This document shows, one piece after another, positions 36,863 to 46,361 of a stretch of DNA of 64,000 nt. Made by a program: the position numbers and the translations under genes. Within the stretch, counting starts at the first letter, position 1. Each line of letters begins with the position of its first letter. Under the pieces are notes generated by a model, which worked only from the letters and a program-made list of their open reading frames with translations, was not told the origin of the DNA and did not search any database. Source of the DNA: Saccharothrix espanaensis DSM 44229 (GTDB lineage Bacteria > Actinomycetota > Actinomycetes > Mycobacteriales > Pseudonocardiaceae); NCBI RefSeq assembly GCF_000328705.1, contig NC_019673.1, positions 5,890,001 through 5,954,000 of the forward strand, read 5' to 3'.

Positions 36863-36960
36863 ACATCCTCATCGCCGACGACAGCGCCTGAGCAGCCCCG
36901 CCGCCTTCCAGCCGCGTCCGCTGGTGGTGGCGTCGTTGGCGGTGGTCGCCGGAATCCCGC

Positions 36961-37947
36961 TCACGTGGGTTCGTCGGGGTGCAGACCCGGTTCGTGGGGC
37001 ATGTCCGCGGCGATGGGCGTCGGGCTGAGCGAGGTGTCGTCCTCGCCCGCTTCGAGGAGCGTGTTCGCGGCGCCGACGATCCGCCCGTCCGGTTCGCCCA
37101 CGACGTCGAGGTCACGGTCGGCGTAGTCCAGGCGGGCCAACACGCTGCGCATCGCCTCCAGGCGCGCGCGGCGCTTGTCGTTGCTCTTGACCACCGTCCA
37201 CGGGGCTTCGGCGGTGTCGGTGGCCCGGAACATCGCCACCTTGGCCTCGGTGTAGTCGTCCCAGCGGTCCAACGAGGCCAGGTCGTTGGCGCTGAGCTTC
37301 CAGCGCCGGACCGGGTCGACCTGGCGAATGATGAAACGCGTGCGCTGCTCGGCCCGCGACACCGAGAACCACAGTTTCACCAGGACGACGCCGTCATCGA
37401 CCAGCATCCGCTCGAACTCCGGCGCCTGGCGCAGGAAACGTTCGTACTGCTCGTCGTCGCAGTACCCCATGACCCGCTCCACCCCCGCGCGGTTGTACCA
37501 GGAGCGGTCGAAGAGCACCATTTCCCCCGCGGTGGGCAGGTGCTCCACGTAGCGCTGGAAGTACCACTGCCCTCGTTCGCGCTCGGTCGGAGTGCCCAGC
37601 GCGACCACCCGGGCACCGCGCGGATCGAGGTTCTCGGTGAAGCGCCGGATGGTGCCGCCCTTGCCCGCCGCGTCCCGGCCCTCGAACACGATGACCACCC
37701 GCCGACCGGTGTCCTGGACCCAGTACTGGAGCTTGAGCATCTCGATGTGCAACAACCGCTTCGCCCGCGCGTACTCCGTCCGGCCCAGCCGCTCCGCGAA
37801 CGGGTAGTTCTCCCGCCACGTGTCGACCTCCGTCCCGTCCGGGCGCAGCAGCACCGGCTCTTCGCCCTCGGGGAAGCGGACCTTGATCTCGCCGGACAGC
37901 TCGGGGAACACCTCGGCCGCGGAAAGGAGGTCAGGCTCGGCCATCAT
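36961..37947 (-). CDS. ppk2: Polyphosphate kinase 2
   Basis: 328-residue PPK2, which transfers phosphate between polyphosphate and (d)NDPs. Walker A EGRDAAGKGGTI and Walker B LFDRSWYNRAG are intact, and the family C-terminal RRARLEAMR block is present. Two ATGs compete (37947 and 37944); the first is used, while a TTG nine bases further upstream lacks support. The single-domain length is typical. It is a minus-strand single gene. A compositionally odd, AT-richer region lies upstream. Phosphate stress or energy storage is the family role. Confidence 0.93.
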   Translation of the reverse strand: MMAEPDLLSAAEVFPELSGEIKVRFPEGEEPVLLRPDGTEVDTWRENYPFAERLGRTEYARAKRLLHIEMLKLQYWVQDTGRRVVIVFEGRDAAGKGGTIRRFTENLDPRGARVVALGTPTERERGQWYFQRYVEHLPTAGEMVLFDRSWYNRAGVERVMGYCDDEQYERFLRQAPEFERMLVDDGVVLVKLWFSVSRAEQRTRFIIRQVDPVRRWKLSANDLASLDRWDDYTEAKVAMFRATDTAEAPWTVVKSNDKRRARLEAMRSVLARLDYADRDLDVVGEPDGRIVGAANTLLEAGEDDTSLSPTPIAADMPHEPGLHPDEPT

Positions 37948-38263
37948 GACCCGCAAGTACCCCCACCCGATCCGGGACTAAACCGACATTCCGCCTTCGC
38001 CACCCGACCGGCTACCAGGACTGGGACTCCGACGACCCGTATGAGGCCGCCGGCAGCGCGTCGGTCAGGTCGCCCACGGCCTCTTGGCGTTGGACCAGGC
38101 GGCTGACACCCATCACCAGGAGGCAAGCCTCGAAATAGAAAACGTCCGCCCCCAATTTCAAAGTAAGCCCATTAAAAGCAGTTCGAGGCAAGCTGTTTCA
38201 AGGTGGAAGAAGCTTTTTTCCCGCCCACTTCTTGTCCGCCCTTTACACGAATCAAGTAACCAC
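37948..38263. other. Gene-free AT-rich stretch upstream of PPK2
   Basis: 316 bases. The part at about 38125-38225 is AT-rich for this genome (runs such as CCAATTTCAAAG, CATTAAAAGC and AAGCTTTTTT). No coding frame shows the genome codon bias. It presumably holds the ppk2 promoter. The composition may mark a small insertion. Confidence 0.45.
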
Positions 38264-38791
38264 TCAGGACACCTGATGCCGCTCTCGTGTCGCGTCACGG
38301 GAACGTCGGGTCCGTTCACGCTGTCGTTGACCAAGGGGTACCACGACGAACAGCAGCACCAGCGAGGAAATCACGAGTAGCACCCCGCCGCCCAGCCCCG
38401 CCGCCCCCTCGGCGAGGAACCCCGACACCTCCACCAGTAGGCCGAGCAGGCCGAGCACCACGAAGCCCACCCGCAGCGCCGTCAGCGGGAACGGCATGGC
38501 CAACACCGCGTCGGCCTGGTCCATCAGCGGCCGGGCCAACCGCGAATCTTCTACCGCCACGCCTTGGCGCATCGCACGCACGATGGCACGGCGCTGGCGG
38601 GAGTCCAAGCCGCGTAAGGCCGTGGAACCCCACAGTCGCCGCATCACGACGGCCATGGCGAGAGCGAACACCGCTCCCGACACCAGACCGACCCACACGT
38701 TGTCGCGCAACAGCCCCTGGGCGACGCCGAAGATCCCACCGGCGAACACCCCCATCAGAACGACTTTGCCGTACGAAACCCGCCGCGCCAC
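38264..38791 (-). CDS. Hypothetical membrane protein with four helices
   Basis: 175 residues. Two N-terminal membrane helices (about 9-27 and 31-50), a basic linker region (RGLDSRQRRAIVRAMRQG), then two more helices (about 98-120 and 125-152) and a charged tail. I do not recognise the family with certainty. Good codon bias and predicted topology support a real gene. It is transcribed toward ppk2. Confidence 0.8.
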   Translation of the reverse strand: MARRVSYGKVVLMGVFAGGIFGVAQGLLRDNVWVGLVSGAVFALAMAVVMRRLWGSTALRGLDSRQRRAIVRAMRQGVAVEDSRLARPLMDQADAVLAMPFPLTALRVGFVVLGLLGLLVEVSGFLAEGAAGLGGGVLLVISSLVLLFVVVPLGQRQRERTRRSRDATRERHQVS

Positions 38792-39192
38792 CGGTCCTCC
38801 CCCGAGTCGTCTCCTGTCGATCTACCCCTTACGGCGTCCGACGAACCGTCAGGCCCACCGTCGCAAGACCCCGGCCGACCCGTTCGACGACCGGCGCTGC
38901 GGCGCGGCGACCTCACACCCCGCGCGCTGCCGGGATCCGTGCACATCAACCGACCCGACCCGCGATGTCGGACTTGCGGCCGAGTCGGAGGGGTCTTGCA
39001 GCACCGTTCCATGTAGACACACCGTCCGGTCACCGTGGCCGCACTGTCGGTCGAGAGCGCCGAGTGGGCTGCGCATCCGTACCGGAGCCACATGGGCGAG
39101 TCGGTCCGGGTGGCGTTTCCGCGCCGGGCGGCACTGGGAACGCTGGTAGTGGAACTTTTCCGGCCAGCAGCACAAATCGGAGGAAGATCGTC
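38792..39192. other. Gene-free stretch before the A-T-R enzyme
   Basis: 401 bases between the divergent membrane-protein and A-T-R genes. It presumably holds both promoters. No supported coding frame or hairpin was seen. Confidence 0.5.
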
Positions 39193-42159
39193 GTGTCGCG
39201 CAACCTGGTTCTTGACGAGTTCGAGCAGTCGCTCCGACGAGATCCCGACCACGCAGCGGTCGTTGATCGCGACAGGGTGGTGAGCTATCGCGAACTCGCC
39301 GAATCGGCCGGCCGGATCGCCGCTTGGCTGAGCTGCCGGGGAGTCGGTCGTGGTGACCTGATTCCCTTGGTGGGTGAGCGTTCCGTCGATTTGATCGCCG
39401 CGACGGTGGGTGTGTCCCAGTGCGGTGCCGCCTACGTACCGGTCGACGCCGCGTACCCGGCCGAGCGCCGCGAGAGCATGATCGCGCAGTGCCGGCCCAA
39501 GGCGGTGCTGTCCGCTGCGTGTGGGGTCGATGACAACATCGGTGCGGCGGTGGACGTCCGGACGATCCTCGCCGAGGCCCGGGACCCGCGACCAGGACCG
39601 GTGGAGATCGGGGGCGGCGACTCCGTCTACGTGATCTTCACCTCGGGCACGACAGGTGTGCCGAAGGGCGTCGTGGTCGAGCATCGCGCGCTGGCCCGGT
39701 TGATCGAGTGGCACAACAGGCGCTTCGCGATGGGGCCCGACTGCCGCAGCACCCTGATGGTCGGCGTGGGTTTCGACGTGTCCCAATGGGAAATCTGGTC
39801 GGCCCTGACGTCCGGGGCCACGATCCACGTCGTGGACGAGGAGGTCCGCGCGGAACCGGCCGCCCTGCTCGACTTCTACGCCGAGCACGGTCTCACCCAC
39901 GCCTACGCGCCGACGGCGTTGGTGCACGGACTGGCGGACGCGCCGCAGCCGTCGTCGCTGCGTCTGCGGTACTTGTTCTGCGCCGGTGAGAAGTTGCACC
40001 CGTTGGCGACAGCCCACCTGCCGTACAAGCTGGTGGACTACTACGGGCCGACGGAAGCGACGATCTACGCGACCTACCGCGTGGTGCCGCCGCACAGCGA
40101 GCACGAGCCGTCCTCCATCGGCGTTCCCGTCGCCGACACCGAGGCGTTCGTCCTGGACGACGTGCTCGACGACGTGCCACCGGGAGACGTCGGGGAATTG
40201 TGCCTCGCGGGCGCCGGGCTGGCTCGTGGCTACCTGGGCAGCCCGAGGCTCACGGCCCGGCGGTTCGTGCACAGCCGGCGGCTCGGCCGACGTCTCTACC
40301 GCACCGGAGACCTGGCGCGCCGGCTGCCCGACGGCACCCTCCAGTTCGTCGGCCGCCGCGACGAGCAGATCAAGATCCGCGGTTACCGGGTGGAGCCCGG
40401 CGACGTGGAGGCCGCGCTGCTGAAGCATCCCGGGGTGCGCGCGGCGGCGGTGGTCGCCGAGGCCGATGAAGAGGCAGCGCAACGGCTCTTCGCGTTCCTG
40501 GTACCGGGCGACCCGGCCGAGGCCGAGGACCGGCTCGTCGCCGACGTGCGCGCCGGCCTGCGGCGGGAACTGCCGGACTTCATGCGCCCGGCCGTCTACC
40601 GCCTGCTCACGGAGTTGCCCACCGCGGCCAGCGGCAAGACCGACTACCCCGCGCTGCGCCAACTCACGACCACCGAGGAGCCGTCCGAGGAGGACGAGGA
40701 GGACGAGGACCGTTTCGACAACGACGTCGAACGCGGTATCGCCTCGGTCTGGTGCGAGGTGCTCGGACACCGCCACTTCAGCGCGGACGACGACTTCGCA
40801 GAGGTCGGCGGCAACTCGATGCTGGTGGCGTCGACCGTCGAGCAGATCAGTGCACGGACCGGGATGAAGACCCGCATCCGTGACCTGTACGAGTTCCCGA
40901 GCGTGCGCGCCCTCGCCACCGAACTCCGAAAGCGCGCCACCCAGGACGTGCCAGGCGGTGACGGCGAACCCGTGCACGAACTGCAACGCGACATCCAGCT
41001 ACCGCCCGGCTTCGCGGTCACCGGCAACTTCGACCCGGACGTGCTCACACGCCCGCGGCACATCCTGCTCACCGGGGCCACCGGGTTCGTCGGCATCCAC
41101 CTGCTCGCGGAGTTGCTGGCCACCACCCGTGCCCACCTGCACCTGCCCGTCCGCGGCTCCGACGCCGCGCACGTGACCGACCGGCTCCGCCGAGTCGCCC
41201 GCCGCTACCAGGTCGACCTCGACCTGGACCGGATCTCCGTCCATCCGGCGGACCTGGCGGAACCGCGGTGGGGCGTCGCCGACGAGGACTACCGGCGGTT
41301 GACCGAGCAGGTCGACGTGGTCTACCACTCGGCCAGCGCCGTGAACTTCATCCAGCCCTACTCCTACCTGAAGCGCGACAACGTGGACGGGTTGCGGCAG
41401 GTCGTCGCCTTCGCCGCCGAAGGCCGGACCAAGGCGCTGATCCTGCTCTCCACCATCTCCGTGTTCAGCTGGGGGCACCTGTTCACCGGCAAGACCCGGA
41501 TGCGGGAGGACGACGACATCGACCAGAACCTGCCCGCGGTCAGCACCGACCTCGGCTACGTGCGCAGCAAGTGGGTCATGGAGAAGATCGCGGACCTGGC
41601 CGCCGAGCGCGGTCTCCCGCTGATGACCTTCCGACTGGGCTACGCGACCTGCCACAGCCGGACCGGGCTCAGCGCGGACTACCAGTGGTGGGGACGACTC
41701 GTGCAGACCTGCACCGCCCTGAACGCCATCCCCGACCTCCGGGAGCTGCGCGAAGGACTGACCACCGTCGACTACATGGCCCAGGCCATCGCCGCGGTCT
41801 CCCGACGACCGCAGGCGCTCGGCCGGCGGTTCAACCTGGTCCCCTCACCCGAGCAGGCGATGACCCTCAAGGAGTTCTTCCACCTGGTCGGCCGCCAGAT
41901 CGGTCAGGACTTCGCCGTGCTGCCCTACCGGCAGTGGGTCTCGCTGTGGGAGCACGACCCCACGGCCCCGCTCTACCCGCTGCGCGGCATGTTCACCGAC
42001 GACATGCACGAGGGGCAATCCACGATCGAGCTCTACCAGAACACCTACCGATGGGAGACCGACGACCTCCGGCACCACCTGGCCCCGAGCGGAATCCGCG
42101 AGCCGGAGTTCACCCCGGACCTCCTCACCCGCTACCTCGACCGTCTGCACATCGACTAG
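39193..42159 (+). CDS. Solitary adenylation-thiolation-thioester reductase (A-T-R) enzyme
   Basis: 988-residue NRPS-like carboxylic acid reductase. The adenylation domain has FTSGTTGVPKG (about 150), DYYGPTEAT (about 284), LYRTGDLARR, VGRRDEQIKIRGYR and PTAASGKTD. The carrier domain has its phosphopantetheine Ser near 541 (VGGNSML). The C-terminal NAD(P)-dependent reductase has GATGFVG (about 628) and YVRSK (about 787). It should activate an acid, load it and reduce it off as an aldehyde or alcohol. Read by hand against GrsA, the pocket residues are roughly D-V-W-A-F-A-Y-I-Y. GTG at 39193 with GGAGGA upstream. No condensation domain or partner NRPS is nearby. Confidence 0.88.
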   Translation: MSRNLVLDEFEQSLRRDPDHAAVVDRDRVVSYRELAESAGRIAAWLSCRGVGRGDLIPLVGERSVDLIAATVGVSQCGAAYVPVDAAYPAERRESMIAQCRPKAVLSAACGVDDNIGAAVDVRTILAEARDPRPGPVEIGGGDSVYVIFTSGTTGVPKGVVVEHRALARLIEWHNRRFAMGPDCRSTLMVGVGFDVSQWEIWSALTSGATIHVVDEEVRAEPAALLDFYAEHGLTHAYAPTALVHGLADAPQPSSLRLRYLFCAGEKLHPLATAHLPYKLVDYYGPTEATIYATYRVVPPHSEHEPSSIGVPVADTEAFVLDDVLDDVPPGDVGELCLAGAGLARGYLGSPRLTARRFVHSRRLGRRLYRTGDLARRLPDGTLQFVGRRDEQIKIRGYRVEPGDVEAALLKHPGVRAAAVVAEADEEAAQRLFAFLVPGDPAEAEDRLVADVRAGLRRELPDFMRPAVYRLLTELPTAASGKTDYPALRQLTTTEEPSEEDEEDEDRFDNDVERGIASVWCEVLGHRHFSADDDFAEVGGNSMLVASTVEQISARTGMKTRIRDLYEFPSVRALATELRKRATQDVPGGDGEPVHELQRDIQLPPGFAVTGNFDPDVLTRPRHILLTGATGFVGIHLLAELLATTRAHLHLPVRGSDAAHVTDRLRRVARRYQVDLDLDRISVHPADLAEPRWGVADEDYRRLTEQVDVVYHSASAVNFIQPYSYLKRDNVDGLRQVVAFAAEGRTKALILLSTISVFSWGHLFTGKTRMREDDDIDQNLPAVSTDLGYVRSKWVMEKIADLAAERGLPLMTFRLGYATCHSRTGLSADYQWWGRLVQTCTALNAIPDLRELREGLTTVDYMAQAIAAVSRRPQALGRRFNLVPSPEQAMTLKEFFHLVGRQIGQDFAVLPYRQWVSLWEHDPTAPLYPLRGMFTDDMHEGQSTIELYQNTYRWETDDLRHHLAPSGIREPEFTPDLLTRYLDRLHID

Positions 42160-42160
42160 C

Positions 42161-42178
42161 ACCGCTCCGTTGAGCGGT
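42161..42178 (+). terminator. Hairpin right after the A-T-R gene
   Basis: ACCGCTC - CGTT - GAGCGGT, a perfect 7-bp stem with a four-base loop starting one base past the stop of the A-T-R gene. No T run follows. Possible weak terminator or 3'-end stabiliser. Confidence 0.45.
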
Positions 42179-43162
42179 AGAGGCGGACCACCACAGGGGG
42201 CGCGATTGGCGGGAGCAGGGGCAGTGCCCGCCGCTGGAACGCCGGGCTGGAACAGCTCCGCCTCGTCCAGGCTGGTCAGGAATCCCGGCGCATGTCCGGT
42301 TGGCGTGGAACTTCTTATCGCGGTTGGCGGCGGGTCTCGGTGTGGTGCAGGACGGATCTCCCGGTCATCGCACCCGCGAACGTGAAGAGGGGCCCGGCAC
42401 CATTTCGGCGCCGGGCCCCTGGGGTTGCGGGTTCACTTCCACCAACCGGTCCTAGAACCGGCTTGTCATGTCCACGTCATCCGCACGAACTCCGGACGAC
42501 GCTGGGATCGCATATACGTGACCGGAAACCACCTTCCAATCGATCTGGAGTGCGGTACCCGCCCGGACTTGTTGCTCCGAGACAGGCGATCCGATGGCGT
42601 GCAACCCTTCCCTTCTCTGTCGTTCCCTACCTTGCCTGTACTGCTCGGGCCACCGTGCCGGAACCCCTTCCACTGATCGGCTCCAGCGCGCCTGACCGAT
42701 ACTGCTGTTCCCACTGCAGACTGTCGGACTCCGGGTCGTGCGAACTGTTGTCGAGCGTAATGCGGTTGTGCTCCCGGTACTGCGTGTGCCGACCGTCCTT
42801 GGCCTCACCTGCGGAACCTTCTACCACCGGTCCCGGCCGGAGGGGCCGTACTGCTCCCAACTCGCGGGTAGTTCGTCCTCTCCCGCGCTGACCAAATGTT
42901 CTCTTCTGTCCAACAAGGAGAACACTACACACACCGACCTACGAATGTCTACCCCTGTGACCATAGATTTCCTCAACCAGGTGCCGCAGGTGCGCTTACC
43001 TGCGGTGATGCACCAGCTGCGTGGTCCGCGGCCTCGGTCCGGCCGCCGAGACCACGGCGGTCACGACCCGTCCGCAGGTGAACCGATCTCCCGGCGAAGG
43101 GTCCGCGCACCAGCGCGGACCCGTACTGCCGGCGAGCACCGGCGATCGGTACGATCCAGGGG
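42179..43162. other. 984 bases without a convincing gene; lower-GC segment
   Basis: Holds the strong hairpin at 42388-42420. From about 42430 to 42960 the GC content falls and no frame shows genome-like codon use. On the minus strand, short protein-like pieces (TALQIDWKVVSGHVYAIPAS near 42500; DSLQWEQQYRSGALEPISG near 42700) lie in different frames, so an eroded, acquired gene is possible. I could not identify it. Confidence 0.45.
42388..42420. terminator. Strong 11-bp hairpin terminator
   Basis: AGGGGCCCGGC - ACCATTTCGGC - GCCGGGCCCCT, a perfect 11-bp stem. The loop is moderately AT-rich and there is no long T tract on either side. This kind of G/C hairpin is common as a terminator in actinomycetes. 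It could end the A-T-R transcript or act in both directions. Confidence 0.6.
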
Positions 43163-44005
43163 ATGCGCAGGTCGGGGCTGGTGAATCAGACGCGCGGGCT
43201 GGGTGCACACGACCACGTGTGCTGGCGGTACGACGACCCGCCCGACTTCCAGGCCCGTGCGCGGGAGTTCCTGCTCGACGGCTTGGAGCAGGGCTACCGG
43301 GTCTGCTACGCGGCCTCCGGCGATGTGGACGCCCTGGTGCACGATCTGAGCGGGATCGACGGCCTCGACCGTGCGCTGGGCGAGGGTGCGGCCCAGGTCA
43401 CTTCGCTGGGAGCGACGTACCAGGGCGGCACGGTGGTCGAGCCCGAGGCGCAGGTCCAGTCCTACGCCGCCGCCACCGAGGCCGCCGTGCGTGACGGTTT
43501 CGCCGGGTTCCGGGTGGCGGCCGAGGCCACTCCGCTGGTGCGCACCCCGCAGCAGCTCGCCGCCTTCGCCCGCTACGAACACCTGGTGGACCGCTACATG
43601 GCCGAGCACCCGTTCTCCGCGATGTGCGCCTACTCCTCCGCTGAGATCGAGGACTCGGCGTTCGCGCAACTCGCCTGCCTGCACCCGAACACGAACGCGC
43701 GATCGCCCGGTTTCCGGCTGCACGCCGCGGACGACCACGGCACCGTGCTGGGCGGCGAGGTGGACTCCCCCGCAGTCGACCTGTTCACCCAGGCGTTGGG
43801 CCGCGTCGACCTGCGCGCCCAGGGCGGGGAGCTGGTGCTCGACGCCACGGAGCTGACCTTCATCGACCACAACGGCCTGCTGCGCCTCGCCGACCACGCG
43901 GCCCACCTGGGCGCACCCCTCGTCCTGCGCGCTTCCTGGCCGGGCCTGGCCCGCCTGGTAGACCTGCTCGACCTGCGCGACGTGCACGTGGACCACGCCG
44001 CATGA
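43163..44005 (+). CDS. MEDS-STAS sensory anti-anti-sigma protein
   Basis: 280 residues. The N-terminal MEDS (DcmR-type sensory) domain begins at HDHVCWRYDD with the family CxW pattern and covers about 15-170. The C-terminal STAS domain (about 195-280) has LDATELTFIDHNGLLRL, where His takes the usual place of the phosphorylatable Ser region, so switching may not use Ser phosphorylation. Its stop overlaps the ATG of the MEDS-HATPase gene. Together they look like a partner-switch pair sensing a ligand. Ligand and target sigma factor unknown. Confidence 0.85.
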   Translation: MRRSGLVNQTRGLGAHDHVCWRYDDPPDFQARAREFLLDGLEQGYRVCYAASGDVDALVHDLSGIDGLDRALGEGAAQVTSLGATYQGGTVVEPEAQVQSYAAATEAAVRDGFAGFRVAAEATPLVRTPQQLAAFARYEHLVDRYMAEHPFSAMCAYSSAEIEDSAFAQLACLHPNTNARSPGFRLHAADDHGTVLGGEVDSPAVDLFTQALGRVDLRAQGGELVLDATELTFIDHNGLLRLADHAAHLGAPLVLRASWPGLARLVDLLDLRDVHVDHAA

Positions 44006-44943
44006 CCACCACGACGCCGCCTCCCGCCGGGTTCGTGCACCCGGCGTTGTTCTACAGCTCCGACGAGGAGTACCTGGGCGCACTCGTGCCGTTCATCACC
44101 GACGGCCTGGCCGAGGGGCACCCCGCCGCCGTGGCGGTGCCCGGGGCGAGGCTGCTCCTGCTGCGCGAGGCGTTGGGTGCGGCCGCGGACGACGTGCTGA
44201 TGCTGGACATGGAGGTGGCGGGCCGCAACCCCGGCAGGATCATCCCGACCGTCCTGCGACGCTTCGCCGACGCCCACCGCTCCGGCCACGTGCGCATCAT
44301 CGGCGAGCCGATCTGGGCCGGCCGCACCGATCTCGAGTACCCGGCCTGCGCACAGCACGAAGCCCTGATCAACCTGGCCTTCGTCGGACGCGACGTCACC
44401 ATCGTCTGCCCCTACGACACCCGCACCCTCGGCGACCGCGCGCTGACCGACGCCCTGGCAACACACCCGACGGTGTGGGAGACGACCGGACGGCGCGACA
44501 GCGAGCACTACGACCCTCACGCCGTGGTCGACCGCTACAACCGACCACTGCGAGCGGCCCCGGACGCCACCGGCCTCGACATCAGGACCACCGCCGACAT
44601 CCGCGACGTCCGCCGGCTCGCCGGCGACCGGGCGCGACAAGCGCACCTCGATGCGGAGCGGACGGCCGACCTCGAACTCATCGCCACCGAGTTGGCGACC
44701 AACAGCCTCCGGCACACCGACGCGGGATGCCGGCTGCGGATCTGGCGCGACGAGGAACACCTGATCTGCTCGGTCGAGGACGACGGGCGCCTGACGGACC
44801 TCCTGGCCGGGCGCCGCCCACCCGAACCAGGACAGCACGGAGGCCGAGGTCTTCTGCTGGTCAACCAACTCGCCGACCTCGTGCGCACCCATGCCACCGC
44901 CCGCGGCACGACCGTGACCGCATTCCTGCGCACGGACGGGTGA
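44002..44943 (+). CDS. MEDS-HATPase anti-sigma-type kinase
   Basis: 313 residues. A MEDS domain (about 10-170, GFVHPALFYSSDEEYL start) is joined to an HATPase_c domain (about 190-310) with the N box LELIATELATNSLRH, the G1 region VEDDGRLTDLL and GGRGLLLVNQLADLV. That is the arrangement of RsbW-like Ser kinases that hold anti-anti-sigma factors. The ATG at 44002 overlaps the STAS partner by four bases, so equal amounts are expected. Both partners carry MEDS, which is unusual. Confidence 0.87.
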   Translation: MTTTTPPPAGFVHPALFYSSDEEYLGALVPFITDGLAEGHPAAVAVPGARLLLLREALGAAADDVLMLDMEVAGRNPGRIIPTVLRRFADAHRSGHVRIIGEPIWAGRTDLEYPACAQHEALINLAFVGRDVTIVCPYDTRTLGDRALTDALATHPTVWETTGRRDSEHYDPHAVVDRYNRPLRAAPDATGLDIRTTADIRDVRRLAGDRARQAHLDAERTADLELIATELATNSLRHTDAGCRLRIWRDEEHLICSVEDDGRLTDLLAGRRPPEPGQHGGRGLLLVNQLADLVRTHATARGTTVTAFLRTDG

Positions 44944-45416
44944 CCGACGGGGAAGGGTCGCCGGGTTCACCGCCAAGCCGCAGTCTCGCGGTGTACGTAC
45001 GCACAACCCGGGTATGTGGCGTAGTGCCGCAACGAGCGATCGCGCGGCGGTAGGACCGCTTCGAGCGGTCCTGGCCCAGGCGGCACGGAACGTTGAGCAA
45101 GCAGCGCCCGTGCCGCCTGGGCATCTCCGGCACGTCGCTTCGGGGCACGAGCTGGGCCAGTCGTGGCGGGTGAGCACTCGGAACTGGGGGTCTGCTCGAC
45201 ATCGGCGATCGTCCGCGTCCTCGCCTTCGACGTGGCGGACCGGAACCAGGCCGCAGCCGCCCCGCCCCGGAGACCCTCGGGCTCCCGCCGATCCGGGGCG
45301 TTGTGCACACCGCCGGTGTCGGCCGCCTGGCAGCACACCGAACTGTCTCGCAGGCTCGCCGGCTGAACACCGCGTTCGCCCCACCCAGAGCCGTCCACCA
45401 CCCGGAGGTCACCCCG
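44944..45416. other. Gene-free stretch before the methyltransferase
   Basis: 473 bases with no frame of convincing codon bias on either strand. It presumably contains the methyltransferase promoter. I saw no terminator hairpin after the MEDS-HATPase gene. Confidence 0.45.
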
Positions 45417-46211
45417 ATGAGCCGCTACCTGCTCGACAACGCGGACGCCCGCACCAGAGCGCGCTTCGACGCGCTCAACGCGACCTACGACGCGGCCAGC
45501 CACACCGCGCTCGACGCCACAGGCGTCACGACGGGCTGGAGGTGCTGGGAGGTCGGGGCCGGCGACGGCGGTATCGGGCGGTGGCTGTCCGACCGCGTGG
45601 GAGAGCACGGCTCCGTGCTGATCACCGACATCGACACCCGCTGGGTACGAGCCTGCGAACGGGCCAACACCACCGTCCTCGTCCACGACGTGGTCGACGA
45701 CGAACCGCCCGGTGACGGTTTCGACCTGATCCACGCCCGCCTGGTGCTGGTGCACCTGCCACGCCGACAGGCCGTCCTGGACCGCCTGCTCGCCTGCCTG
45801 CGGCCCGGCGGCCGGCTGGTGCTGGAGGAGTTCGACCTGGAGCTGCGCCTGACGACGTCGGCCGGCGACCCCACCTCCCGTGCGACGTTCGAGGCAGTGC
45901 ACCAGCCGTTCATGCGCCTGCTCGAATCCCGGGGCGCGGACCTCGCGTGGACGCGATCCTTGCCGGAAGACTTCACCGCGCGGGGGTTGCGCGACGTCAC
46001 CGTTCGGACGCACACCCAACTGTGGCGCGGAGGAGAAGACCACATCGCCCTGCACCGCGCGAACATCGGGCAGGTGGCGGAACTCCTGTTGGACCAAGGC
46101 GTGTCACCCCACGAACTCGACCGGTTCCACGCGCTGCTCGACGATCCCCGGTTCGCCGTGTGGTCCTACACTCTCGTGTCGACCTCCGGCAGGCTCCGCC
46201 CGGAAAGCTGA
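45417..46211 (+). CDS. SAM-dependent methyltransferase
   Basis: 264-residue class I methyltransferase. SAM-binding motif I WEVGAGDGGIGRWL, the acidic end of the second strand in ITDIDTRW, and the post-motif IHARLVLVHLP and PGGRLVLEEF. GGAGG eight bases before the ATG. Conserved N-terminal Tyr/Leu-rich start (MSRYLLDNADARTRARFDA) as in UbiE-like small-molecule methyltransferases. Substrate unknown. A P450 follows, but it has its own promoter, so the two may not be coregulated. Confidence 0.87.
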   Translation: MSRYLLDNADARTRARFDALNATYDAASHTALDATGVTTGWRCWEVGAGDGGIGRWLSDRVGEHGSVLITDIDTRWVRACERANTTVLVHDVVDDEPPGDGFDLIHARLVLVHLPRRQAVLDRLLACLRPGGRLVLEEFDLELRLTTSAGDPTSRATFEAVHQPFMRLLESRGADLAWTRSLPEDFTARGLRDVTVRTHTQLWRGGEDHIALHRANIGQVAELLLDQGVSPHELDRFHALLDDPRFAVWSYTLVSTSGRLRPES

Positions 46212-46329
46212 CCCTCAGGTCCTCTCCGGTTCGACAGTGGACTGTCCGTGACGTCGTCCCCTGCGCCGGCCCGCGTCAACCCCGCCGTTGAGCACGATGT
46301 GACCTTTTCGGACACTGCTCGAACACCGT

Positions 46330-46357
46330 TTGACGGCGTCCCGTTCGGGCATACGAT
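46330..46357 (+). promoter_or_regulatory. Promoter placed for a leaderless P450 transcript
   Basis: TTGACG at 46330-46335 and TACGAT at 46352-46357 with a 16-base spacer match the housekeeping promoter consensus well. Only four bases separate the -10 from the ATG at 46362, so transcription would start at or next to the A of the start codon. No good ribosome site precedes that ATG, consistent with leaderless translation. Confidence 0.6.
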
Positions 46358-46361
46358 CGGA

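Noticed and set aside
38287..39192. N-terminal extension of the A-T-R gene in frame
   Set aside because: Pro/Arg-rich noise opposite the membrane protein gene; the adenylation domain begins right after GTG 39193, which has GGAGGA before it.
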